From positions 1 through 5,226 of the forward strand of contig VAYC01000114.1 in assembly GCA_005885025.1 (NCBI GenBank): a stretch of DNA of 5,226 nt. The letters are read 5' to 3'. Shown in pieces: positions 1 to 5,226 of the stretch. The translations under genes and the position numbers were made by a program. The notes under the pieces were generated by a model that saw nothing but the letters and a program-made list of their open reading frames with translations, made no database searches and was not told where the DNA came from. How positions within the stretch are numbered: position 1 is the stretch's first letter; every line of letters begins with the position of its first letter. The DNA is from Actinomycetota bacterium (GTDB taxonomy: Bacteria > Actinomycetota > UBA4738).

Positions 1-471
1 CGGGCCCTCGGCCTCGGCCTCACCGATACCTGGTTCGCCAGCCCGAGCGGGCTGAACGACAACGGCTATTCGACGGCGCGCGACGTCGCCGCCATGACCA
101 GGTGGGCCTACCAGTCGCCCACCTTCGCGTCGATCGTGGCCACGAAGTCGTACACGGTGGCGATGCCCTCCGGGGGGCGTATTCAACTGCGCAACCTGAA
201 CGACCTGTTGTTCGACTATCCCGGTGCAATCGGGGCGAAGACCGGGTACACGTTACGGTCGCACTGGTCGCTGGTGGGCGTGGCCAAGCGGGGGAGCACC
301 CGCTTGATGGTGGTCCTCCTCGGAGACCCAGTCAGGCCCTTCGTCGATGGAACGAAGCTGCTGAACTGGGGATTCCGGGTCATGCGCCCGACGTCGACAC
401 CGGTTCTGCGCTCGCCAAGGCTTCGCGATCAGCCCGTCTTCGACCTTCGCCACCGGGAGCGGGTGGGGTGA
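1..471 (+). CDS. D-alanyl-D-alanine carboxypeptidase (peptidase S11), C-terminal part, 5' truncated
   Basis: This is the end of a penicillin-binding-protein-type serine peptidase that removes the terminal D-Ala from peptidoglycan stem peptides outside the membrane. Reading frame 1 is open from the first base and gives 156 visible residues. Residues 12-32 match the S11 block after the active site (FASPSGLNDNGYSTARDVA). Residues 80-82 (positions 238-246) are the KTG motif in the context GAKTGYT, followed by the strand WSLVGVAKRGSTRLMVVLLGDP, typical of the family. The SxxK serine and the SxN motif lie before the window start, so catalytic competence cannot be judged. After the LLNWGF segment the protein ends with a short basic tail of about 30 residues. 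I see no PBP5-type C-terminal domain and no membrane anchor at this end. The gene converges on the propeller gene with 31 bp between stops. The family call is firm; the paralogue (dacB, dacC and so on) cannot be assigned. Confidence 0.93.
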   Translation, partial: RALGLGLTDTWFASPSGLNDNGYSTARDVAAMTRWAYQSPTFASIVATKSYTVAMPSGGRIQLRNLNDLLFDYPGAIGAKTGYTLRSHWSLVGVAKRGSTRLMVVLLGDPVRPFVDGTKLLNWGFRVMRPTSTPVLRSPRLRDQPVFDLRHRERVG

Positions 472-502
472 GCATCAACCCGTTCTTCCTACGGTCGATG
501 GG

Positions 503-1720
503 CTAGCGATACACGCCGTTGTGGCCCAGGCTGAACCGGCCGGGCTGGGGGAAATACGACAACCCGTGCGGCCCCCGGCCCACGGTGATCGTATGGATCA
601 CGCGTCCGGTGGAGGTTGAGACCACCGAGACGGTGTCTCCGAACCGGTTCGACATCCAGAGTTGCGTCCCGTCAGGCGAGACCTGGAGCATGTCGGGGCT
701 TCCGCCGACCAGCCAGGTGTTCACCACTCGGCGCTTCCGGAAGCTGATCACCGAGATGCTCCCGGACAGTCGGTTGGCCACGTAGAGGGACCTGGTGTCG
801 CGGCTGACCGCGAAGCCGTGGGCGCCGCGACCCGTGGGGATGAAGGCGATCTGGCGCATCTTCACCGGATCGATGACCGAGACGCCGCTCAGCCCCTGAT
901 TCGCAACGTAGAACACCTTCCCGTCGGGTGAGATCTTCACGTCGATGGGCCGGCCGCCCACCTGAACGGTGTCGACGACGGCCATTCGCTTGACGCTCAC
1001 CTTCACCACCACCCCGCTGTACTCGCAGCTCACGAGGAAATAGCTGCCGTCGGCAGAGAAGTCCATGTGGTCCACCCCGGCCCACGGGATGCTGACCTGC
1101 TTCAGCAGCCTCCACGTATGGGGGTCCCGGAACTCGACGAGCCGGTCGTACTCCGCGACCACGATGGCCTTCCCTCCGTCGGGTGTGAAGTACAGGTTGT
1201 ACGGGCTGGCCACCTTGATGCTTGGGCCGAGGTGGCCGGTCCGAGGATCCATGATGGTCAACTTGTCCGCGTCGGGGTTATCCACGTAGAGATGTCGGAG
1301 GTCCCAGGAAGGCGTGATGTGGTGGGGCTTGCCGCCGACCCGGAGCCGATCGATGACTTTGTACGTCATTGGATCGATGACGTCGACCGTGCCGTCCAGG
1401 GTATTGGGAACGTAAACGCGTTCCGGCACCCCGGCGACGGCGGGGCTGAAGTTTCCCGGGGCATCGGAGGCGTAGAGGTTCAGCGGACCGCTCGGGCTCG
1501 CTTGGAGGATGGGCGAGGCCGGTGGTCGCCCGGAGGCTTGCAGCGTGGAGCCGGGCGACCGGGCGACCGCTCCCGACCGCGTCGAGTCGGCCGTCTCTTC
1601 CTCGCTGGCCTCCAGGGCGAGCGTCACCGTGAAGACGAGAAGGGCGGCGACGATCAGGACGAAGAAGACTCGTTTGCGCAGGATCGTTCCGAGTGGGCGC
1701 CGGCCGACCGTTGAGGCCAC
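503..1720 (-). CDS. Membrane-anchored seven-bladed YVTN/YncE-type beta-propeller protein
   Basis: The product has 405 residues and starts with GTG at 1720. After Arg-Lys-Arg (15-17) comes one hydrophobic helix (about 18-36), so the rest should be extracytoplasmic. No convincing AxA signal peptidase site follows, so a retained anchor is likelier than secretion. Residues 37-98 are a Ser/Pro/Ala-rich linker. From about 101 to 387 there are seven repeats of the YVTN type (YVPNTLDGTVDVID, YVANQGLSGVSVID, YVANRLSGSISVI, WMSNRFGDTVSVV and more divergent copies), enough for a closed seven-bladed propeller. The protein ends in a PQPGRFSLGH-type tail. There is no CxxCH haem site. Such propellers serve as binding scaffolds, and some bind metals or act as lactonases; the function here is unknown. 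Histidines recur at one equivalent position of the blades (H133, H301, H385). The start is four bases after the stop of the membrane-protein gene, with a weak AGGG ribosome binding site inside that gene's end, so translation is probably coupled. Confidence 0.9.
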   Translation of the reverse strand: MASTVGRRPLGTILRKRVFFVLIVAALLVFTVTLALEASEEETADSTRSGAVARSPGSTLQASGRPPASPILQASPSGPLNLYASDAPGNFSPAVAGVPERVYVPNTLDGTVDVIDPMTYKVIDRLRVGGKPHHITPSWDLRHLYVDNPDADKLTIMDPRTGHLGPSIKVASPYNLYFTPDGGKAIVVAEYDRLVEFRDPHTWRLLKQVSIPWAGVDHMDFSADGSYFLVSCEYSGVVVKVSVKRMAVVDTVQVGGRPIDVKISPDGKVFYVANQGLSGVSVIDPVKMRQIAFIPTGRGAHGFAVSRDTRSLYVANRLSGSISVISFRKRRVVNTWLVGGSPDMLQVSPDGTQLWMSNRFGDTVSVVSTSTGRVIHTITVGRGPHGLSYFPQPGRFSLGHNGVYR

Positions 1721-1724
1721 GCTC

Positions 1725-2441
1725 TCACCCTAGGGTCGGCCTCCCAGCTCGGCAAACCCGGCGCCGGCGCTTCAAGCGGGCTGTCCCCGACAAGAGGATG
1801 AAGCCGGGAACGACTACTCCGAAGGCGAGCAGGGCCCCGCCCCTGATCGCGTGACCGAGCAGCCCCTCGGGGTCGCTGCCGCTCACCAGGACGTACGCGC
1901 CGATCATCGCCACGAAGAAGCCATAGCCGGCGGCCACCGTGAGCACCATGCCGGGAACCGCTCGCAGCCAATCGGCTGCTCGGAGAGCCGACGCGGCCTC
2001 ACTCGCCGTGTCGTGGTCGTCGGGAAGCTGGCGGCGGGCTGAGAACGCCAGCATGCCGAGGAAGAGGGCGTAGAACCCGGTCAGAGGAACGATGGCTTGT
2101 TGCCACATCTGGCCCAGGCTCAGGCCCCCGCTCCCGCCGGGAGATGGTGCTTCGGGCAGTGGCCCCCGCAGGAAGAAATCCCATCCTCGGATGAACAGGT
2201 GCCAACCCACCCAGAGCCACAGCCCGAACAGCACCAGGCGGCCGGGTAGCGGCCGGGTGACGACCCGCAGCATGTGGCTCAGCGTCGGCCACTGGTGCCC
2301 GAGGGTGAGGCCCAGACCCTCCCAAACGAGGAAGGCCCCGAAGATCAGTGCCCATCCGATCAGGCCGACCACGCGGACTCCCGCCGCAGCTCGGGGTTCG
2401 GGCGAAGGCGTGGCCCGACCCCCCGACTCCAAGACGCCCAT
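1725..2441 (-). CDS. Five-helix membrane protein of unknown function (DUF6186-like and DUF6256-like halves suspected)
   Basis: The product has 238 residues from the ATG at 2441. I prefer this start because AAGGGAG lies 7 bases upstream; an in-frame GTG at 2465 would add eight residues but sits only about 3 bases from its own GGGAG. Hydrophobic segments fall near residues 21-42, 67-85, 114-133, 163-187 and 199-219, and the C-terminus is strongly basic (KRRRR near 224-228), suggesting a cytoplasmic end. Between helices 2 and 3 lies a Pro/Gly/Ser-rich loop, and between 3 and 4 an acidic loop (DDHDTASEAA). From memory, the first two helices (PTLSHMLRVVTRP, then LFGLWLWVGWHLFIRGWDFF) resemble actinobacterial DUF6186 proteins, and the last two (AAGYGFFVAMIGAYVLVSG onward) resemble DUF6256; this is unverified. 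No catalytic motif is visible. It is the first gene of a two-gene operon with the propeller, so a role in supporting or partnering that exported protein is plausible. Confidence 0.82.
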   Translation of the reverse strand: MGVLESGGRATPSPEPRAAAGVRVVGLIGWALIFGAFLVWEGLGLTLGHQWPTLSHMLRVVTRPLPGRLVLFGLWLWVGWHLFIRGWDFFLRGPLPEAPSPGGSGGLSLGQMWQQAIVPLTGFYALFLGMLAFSARRQLPDDHDTASEAASALRAADWLRAVPGMVLTVAAGYGFFVAMIGAYVLVSGSDPEGLLGHAIRGGALLAFGVVVPGFILLSGTARLKRRRRVCRAGRPTLG

Positions 2442-2448
2442 CTCCACG

Positions 2449-2455
2449 CTCCCTT
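2449..2455 (-). promoter_or_regulatory. Ribosome binding site deciding the membrane-protein start
   Basis: On the minus strand AAGGGAG precedes the ATG at 2441 with 7 bases between. The upstream GTG candidates at 2465 and 2447 have spacings of about 3 and 1 bases from their nearest purine-rich tract, so the ATG is the best supported start. Confidence 0.6.
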
Positions 2456-2509
2456 CAACCCGCACCAGCTCCCATGTCAGACGGGGGCACGAATGTCGCG
2501 TACAACGAT

Positions 2510-2541
2510 AGGCCGGGGCGAGATCTCTCTCGCCCCGGCCT
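2510..2541 (-). terminator. Strong hairpin, probable terminator of the lipoprotein gene
   Basis: AGGCCGGGGCGAGA (2510-2523) and TCTCGCCCCGGCCT (2528-2541) form a perfect 14-bp stem around a four-base TCTC loop. It begins 35 bases after the stop of the lipoprotein gene, where an intrinsic terminator is expected. On the minus strand the stem is followed by ATCGTTGT, which is only modestly T-rich. On the plus strand it is followed by GTGGTTTTCC, which contains four T. It may therefore work in both directions, and it separates the lipoprotein unit from the membrane-protein/propeller operon downstream. Confidence 0.82.
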
Positions 2542-2576
2542 GTGGTTTTCCTGCGGCCGGATTTCTCTGGCGGAAC

Positions 2577-3218
2577 CTAGTGGGAGAAGTCCACGGCCAG
2601 GCGAACCGGGTTGGACAGCTCGAGCACGTGCCAGCAGCTCGAGTCGTTCAGGCCGAACCCCCAACTGAGGACCCGCTCGAAGTCGCCGGCCTCCCGGACC
2701 TCGGCGAGCGCCTGGAACTTCGGAACGAAGTCCTTCGGCCCCTTGTAGGTGGGCTGGTAGTAGAGGTCGTAGCCGCTGGCGTGCTGGAAGACGAGCTCCG
2801 CGTAGCTGGTCCCTTGGAGGGAGAGCGTCTTTCCGCTGCCGTCCTCGGTCACGGTCGTCACGGTGCGGATCGTGTAGGGCGGCACCGTGTCCTGCCCCGA
2901 AAACTCGAACGTGACCCGATCGTACGTGTCATGGCTTCCGAGCCTCACGTCGACCAGCTGGGCTCCGACGTCGTTCTTCTTCGCGTCGAATTGCCCTCCG
3001 GTCTTCGTGGCGCACGGGGTTGGTGACTGGCTTGGCGCGGGGGTCGTGGTGGTGGGTTTGGGCTTGGGCTTGGGCGGCTTCGACGTCGAGGGGTCGATGC
3101 TCGACGAGGGAGACGGTTGCACTGCGGGGGAGCGCGGGACGGTTCCCAAGCTGTGGGCCGAACCGCAGGCGGTCAATCCGACCATGCCTACGATGATCGC
3201 TAGCAGCGTCCTCTTCAT
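2577..3218 (-). CDS. Lipoprotein with Pro/Lys/Thr-rich linker and AMIN-like domain
   Basis: The product has 213 residues from the ATG at 3218, set by AAAGGAG six bases upstream. The reading frame stays open to an ATG at 3440, but that extension lacks a comparable ribosome binding site and would bury the signal peptide. Residues 1-17 are a lipoprotein signal (MKRTLLAIIVGMVGLTAC) with lipobox LTAC, so Cys18 should be lipidated and the protein tethered outside the membrane. Residues 28-68 are a Pro/Ser/Thr/Lys linker with a KPKPKPKP core. Residues about 84-212 match the actinobacterial AMIN-like domain: VRLGSHDTYDRVTFEFSG near the start, YKGPKDFVP in the middle, and GDFERVLSWGFGL with VRLAVDF at the end. 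AMIN-type domains usually target proteins to the envelope or bind wall polymers. There is no attached amidase here, so it is a stand-alone binding-type lipoprotein of unknown ligand. Cys69 and Cys195 flank the domain and could form a disulfide. Confidence 0.9.
   Translation of the reverse strand: MKRTLLAIIVGMVGLTACGSAHSLGTVPRSPAVQPSPSSSIDPSTSKPPKPKPKPTTTTPAPSQSPTPCATKTGGQFDAKKNDVGAQLVDVRLGSHDTYDRVTFEFSGQDTVPPYTIRTVTTVTEDGSGKTLSLQGTSYAELVFQHASGYDLYYQPTYKGPKDFVPKFQALAEVREAGDFERVLSWGFGLNDSSCWHVLELSNPVRLAVDFSH
3054..3077 (+). repeat. Hexanucleotide repeat with G-quadruplex motif in the lipoprotein linker
   Basis: Four GGG runs begin at 3054, 3060, 3066 and 3072, separated by TTT, CTT and CTT, so a GGGYTT hexamer is repeated. 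On the minus strand it encodes the KPKPKP core of the lipoprotein linker. The G-rich strand is the template strand of that gene. The pattern meets the strict G3-loop3 rule for an intramolecular quadruplex. Confidence 0.85.
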
Positions 3219-3224
3219 CTCTTG

Positions 3225-3231
3225 CTCCTTT
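3225..3231 (-). promoter_or_regulatory. Ribosome binding site deciding the lipoprotein start
   Basis: AAAGGAG on the minus strand lies six bases before the ATG at 3218. This places the start directly at the lipoprotein signal peptide and rules against the longer open frame reaching 3440. Confidence 0.85.
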
Positions 3232-3356
3232 CGATCGGCTGGTTGATGAGGATGTTGAGGCGGCGGCTTCACGACCCCATCACCGCCCCGTAACCCTTCG
3301 GCAACAGGCAGGCGTCCCGGTGGCTGGAAGGCGAGCAGGCAAGCTGGCGGCTGGCG

Positions 3357-3362
3357 TAGAGT
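3357..3362 (+). promoter_or_regulatory. Possible -10 element (TAGAGT) of the DUF4190-like gene
   Basis: TAGAGT fits the actinobacterial TANNNT -10 pattern and lies 32 bases before the ATG at 3395, which would leave a leader of about 25 bases. No TTGAC-like -35 is present at 16-18 bp, so the call is tentative. Confidence 0.35.
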
Positions 3363-3382
3363 CAGCGGACTGCCGTCACCGG

Positions 3383-3389
3383 AAAGGAG
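3383..3389 (+). promoter_or_regulatory. Ribosome binding site deciding the DUF4190-like start
   Basis: AAAGGAG lies five bases before the ATG at 3395. The same frame extends upstream to an ATG at 3320, but that start has no similar site, and the extra 25 residues would cover the putative promoter and this ribosome binding site. Confidence 0.82.
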
Positions 3390-3394
3390 CTCCC

Positions 3395-3814
3395 ATGGAT
3401 GCCGCGCAGCCCTCCTACCCGCCCTCCACGCCTCCGGCAACGAGGCAGCCCGTCCGCCCCCGCAACGGACTCGGCGTGGCCGCGCTCGTCATCGGCGTCG
3501 GCAGCCTGGTGGCTGCCGTCTCCTTCCTGCTGTTTCCGCTGGCGCTGATCGGCGGGATCGTGGGAGCGATCCTCGGCGCGATCGGAATCGCCCGGGCCAG
3601 TGCGGGCCGAGCGAACAACCAGGGCCAGGCAGCAGCCGGCCTCGCGTGCAGCGTCATCGCGTTGCTCCTGGCGGCGGTTCTGGCTGTCCGAGTGGGGACG
3701 TGGGTGACTCACAACACCGGGCAGCTGGGAAGGCTCGACAAATGCCTGACCAAGGCGAGTGGCCGTGCGTCTGTTGCGGACTGCTTCGCGAAGTTCGCGA
3801 AAGAGGTTCGATAG
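3395..3814 (+). CDS. DUF4190-like small membrane protein with extracytoplasmic cysteine pair
   Basis: The product has 139 residues. Residues 1-24 are a Pro-rich cytoplasmic-type tail (YPPSTPPATRQPVRPRNG). Residues 25-67 form a helical hairpin rich in Gly and Ala (GLGVAALVIGVGSLVAAV, then PLALIGGIVGAILGAIGIA), followed by the polar loop RASAGRANNQGQ and a third hydrophobic helix at about 80-100. This layout of hairpin, small polar loop and GxAxAGL-type helix is that of actinobacterial DUF4190 proteins. The last 38 residues are polar and contain C117 and C130, perhaps a disulfide outside the membrane; this assumes the topology in which the Pro-rich N-terminus is cytoplasmic. The family has no established biochemical function. 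The gene is divergent from the lipoprotein and 49 bp upstream of the aldehyde dehydrogenase on the same strand, so co-transcription with the latter is possible but unproven. Confidence 0.87.
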   Translation: MDAAQPSYPPSTPPATRQPVRPRNGLGVAALVIGVGSLVAAVSFLLFPLALIGGIVGAILGAIGIARASAGRANNQGQAAAGLACSVIALLLAAVLAVRVGTWVTHNTGQLGRLDKCLTKASGRASVADCFAKFAKEVR

Positions 3815-3852
3815 GCGGGGCGCCTCTCCTAACGCGGCGAGCCCAGCAGCTT

Positions 3853-3858
3853 GGGGAG
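3853..3858 (+). promoter_or_regulatory. Ribosome binding site of the aldehyde dehydrogenase
   Basis: GGGGAG lies five bases before the ATG at 3864. The 49-bp gap after the DUF4190-like gene shows no clear terminator and no clear promoter. Confidence 0.6.
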
Positions 3859-3863
3859 CGATC

Positions 3864-5226
3864 ATGGACCTGCACGACTTGGTGGTCGGTGGGAAGAGAC
3901 AGTCGGCAGCTGACGGAAAGACTTTCGTGGTCTGCGAGCCCGGCCTCGGCAAGCCCATGGCCGACGTGGCCGAGGCCGGAGTCGAGGACGCTCGGCGGGC
4001 GGTGGAGGCCGCCTCCCGCGGGTTCGAATCCGGGCCATGGCCAAGGACATCTGCAACCGAGCGAGGACGCGTCCTGCTCAGGGTGGCCTCGATCGTTCGC
4101 GAGCGCCTTGAGGAGATCGCCACCGTCGAGGCTCGCAACGGCGGCAAGCCGATCCAGGACGCGCGGGGAGAGATCGGCGCCGTCGCGGCGTCCTTCGAGT
4201 ACTTCGGCGGGGCCGCCAACAAGATCTTCGGGGAGACCATCCCAGTGCAGGACCCAGGCATCGACGTGACCCTGCGAGAACCGGTCGGGGTCTGCGCGCT
4301 GATCGTCCCGTGGAACTTCCCGCTGCTCATCGCGAGTTGGAAGATCGCGCCGGCCCTGGCGTGTGGGAACACGATCGTGGTCAAGCCCGCCAGCTACACG
4401 CCGCTCTCCGTCCTGATGCTGGCCGACATCCTGGTCGAGGCGGGCCTGCCAGGAGACGCCGTGTCGGTTCTGCCCGGCCCCGGCGGGACCGTCGGGGCCG
4501 CATTGGTCACCGACCCGCGGGTGAGCAAGATCTCCTTCACCGGGTCCACCCAGGTCGGCGCGGGGATCATGGCCCGGGCCGCGGCGAACATCGCACGGGT
4601 ATCACTCGAGCTGGGCGGCAAGTCGGCCAACCTCGTCTTCGCCGACGCCGACCTCGATCGGTGCGTGCCCGCGTCGGTGATGTCGGTGTTCGGCAACTGC
4701 GGGCAGGACTGCTGCGCCCGGTCCCGGGTGCTGGTGGAGCGCCGGATCTACGAGGAGTTCGTCGAGGCGTTCGCCAAGCGGACCACGGAACTTCGGATCG
4801 GCCAGCCCCTCGATGAGCGGACCGAGGTGGGGCCGATGATCTCCCAAGGACAGCGCCAGACCACCTTCGACTATCTCGCCATCGGCGAGAATGAGGGAGC
4901 CCGGCGGGTCACCGGTGGGCACACCCCAGACCGCTCGGAGCTGGAGGGTGGGTGGTTCGTGGACCCGGCCGTGCTGGCCGACGTCGACAACGGCATGCGA
5001 GTGGCACAAGAGGAGATCTTCGGTCCCGTCGCCTGCCTCATCCCGTTCGACACCGAAGTCGAAGCCGTCCAGATCGCCAACGACATCGACTACGGGCTAT
5101 CGGGATCGGTGTGGACCAGAGACCTCGGGCGGGCCATCCGCGTGGCGAAGGGGATCCGTACGGGCGTTCTGTCGGTGAACTCGAGCCACAGCGTCCACTT
5201 GGAAGCCCCGTTCGGGGGGTTCAAGA
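3864..5226 (+). CDS. NAD(P)-dependent aldehyde dehydrogenase family protein, 3' truncated
   Basis: The frame from the ATG at 3864 is open to the window end, giving 454 residues, and has no stop in the window. This soluble enzyme oxidises an aldehyde to its acid with NAD(P)+. The visible signature parts are VPWNFP (Asn151, oxyanion hole), VVKPA (Lys174, cofactor binding), FTGSTQVG (225-232, Rossmann turn), LELGGK (Glu249, general base) and GQDCCARSR. In the last, the first of the two adjacent cysteines, Cys283, is the nucleophile by the GQxC rule. The Glu249-Cys283 and Asn151-Lys174 spacings equal those in human ALDH2. EEIFGPV (383-389) binds the cofactor ribose. The sequence stops inside PFGGFK, about 35-45 residues before the usual C-terminus. 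The GQDCCARSR motif and general pattern suggest the broad betaine/amino-aldehyde/gamma-glutamyl-aminobutyraldehyde branch, but the substrate cannot be assigned from this window. All key residues are intact. Confidence 0.95.
   Translation, partial: MDLHDLVVGGKRQSAADGKTFVVCEPGLGKPMADVAEAGVEDARRAVEAASRGFESGPWPRTSATERGRVLLRVASIVRERLEEIATVEARNGGKPIQDARGEIGAVAASFEYFGGAANKIFGETIPVQDPGIDVTLREPVGVCALIVPWNFPLLIASWKIAPALACGNTIVVKPASYTPLSVLMLADILVEAGLPGDAVSVLPGPGGTVGAALVTDPRVSKISFTGSTQVGAGIMARAAANIARVSLELGGKSANLVFADADLDRCVPASVMSVFGNCGQDCCARSRVLVERRIYEEFVEAFAKRTTELRIGQPLDERTEVGPMISQGQRQTTFDYLAIGENEGARRVTGGHTPDRSELEGGWFVDPAVLADVDNGMRVAQEEIFGPVACLIPFDTEVEAVQIANDIDYGLSGSVWTRDLGRAIRVAKGIRTGVLSVNSSHSVHLEAPFGGFK

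Larger units (their letters stand above)
3219..3394. promoter_or_regulatory. Divergent intergenic control region between lipoprotein and DUF4190-like gene
   Basis: These 176 bp separate two divergently transcribed genes and must carry both promoters. Each gene has a consensus ribosome binding site with the same nine-base core, GAAAGGAGC, on its own strand. I see no convincing -35/-10 pair for the lipoprotein direction and no clear operator palindrome. No additional gene is supported here. Confidence 0.7.

Noticed and set aside
102..506. Plus-strand open frame in another phase over the carboxypeptidase end
   Set aside because: The overlapping frame carries the KTG motif and the S11 pattern; this one is Arg/Gly-rich noise.
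1067..1714. Plus-strand open frame of 215 codons opposite the propeller gene
   Set aside because: Its translation shows no motif, and the opposite strand carries unmistakable YVTN repeats.
2456..2509. Possible minus-strand promoter (TTGTAC with a weak TCTGAC downstream) for the membrane-protein/propeller operon
   Set aside because: A promoter is expected here, but the -10 match is too poor to annotate.
2274..3026. Plus-strand open frame of 250 codons
   Set aside because: It runs through the hairpin and antisense to parts of two supported genes, without a recognisable domain or a convincing ribosome binding site.
3219..3440. N-terminal extension of the lipoprotein frame to an ATG at 3440
   Set aside because: It would put 74 Pro/Arg-rich residues before a complete lipoprotein signal peptide, overlap the divergent gene, and ignore the consensus ribosome binding site at 3225-3231.
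3785..3801. Two adjacent TTCGCGAA palindromes near the end of the DUF4190-like gene
   Set aside because: They encode a Phe-Ala-Lys repeat in frame, and nothing else suggests an operator or terminator there.
3362..4384. Long minus-strand open frame of 340 codons across the DUF4190-like gene and the start of the aldehyde dehydrogenase
   Set aside because: It lies antisense to two genes with clear family signatures, its translation is low-complexity Arg/Ser/Pro, and no domain is recognisable. It is a GC-bias artefact.
4705..4713. Possible ambiguity of the catalytic cysteine in the aldehyde dehydrogenase (GQDCC)
   Set aside because: The GQxC rule and the 34-residue spacing from Glu249 point to the first cysteine, so the site is normal.

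Overview
The window reads as ordinary chromosome from a high-GC actinobacterium. The support is GC-rich DNA with strong G/C bias at third codon positions, a GTG start, AGGAG-type ribosome binding sites, and three families typical of Actinomycetota: a DUF4190-like membrane protein, an AMIN-like-domain lipoprotein, and a membrane-anchored YVTN propeller. An acidimicrobial or related deep-branching lineage is a guess. I see no RNA gene, CRISPR array, insertion sequence, phage gene or attachment site.

Layout. Positions 1-471 (+) hold the C-terminal part of a D-alanyl-D-alanine carboxypeptidase (peptidase S11), cut by the window start. It converges on a minus-strand gene pair with only 31 bp between the stop codons. 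That pair is transcribed from right to left. A five-helix membrane protein (2441-1725) comes first, and four bases after its stop a membrane-anchored seven-bladed beta-propeller begins (1720-503). A 14-bp perfect hairpin (2510-2541) separates the pair from a lipoprotein gene on the same strand (3218-2577), which has a Pro/Lys/Thr-rich linker and an AMIN-like domain. A 176-bp divergent control region follows. Then, on the plus strand, come a small DUF4190-like membrane protein (3395-3814) and, 49 bp on, an NAD(P)-dependent aldehyde dehydrogenase (3864 onward). The dehydrogenase is cut by the window end about 35-45 residues before its expected C-terminus.

How the genes fit together. The first five genes all encode envelope or exported proteins: wall peptide trimming, a membrane protein coupled to an extracytoplasmic propeller, a lipoprotein, and a small membrane protein. 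The aldehyde dehydrogenase is a soluble metabolic enzyme with no evident link to them. Only the membrane-protein/propeller pair looks like a tight functional unit.

The most interesting points are that pair, with histidines and aspartates recurring at one equivalent position of the propeller blades, and a perfect four-run G-quadruplex motif in the lipoprotein linker. Nothing here proves a new system. The pair is the best candidate for an uncharacterised envelope module.
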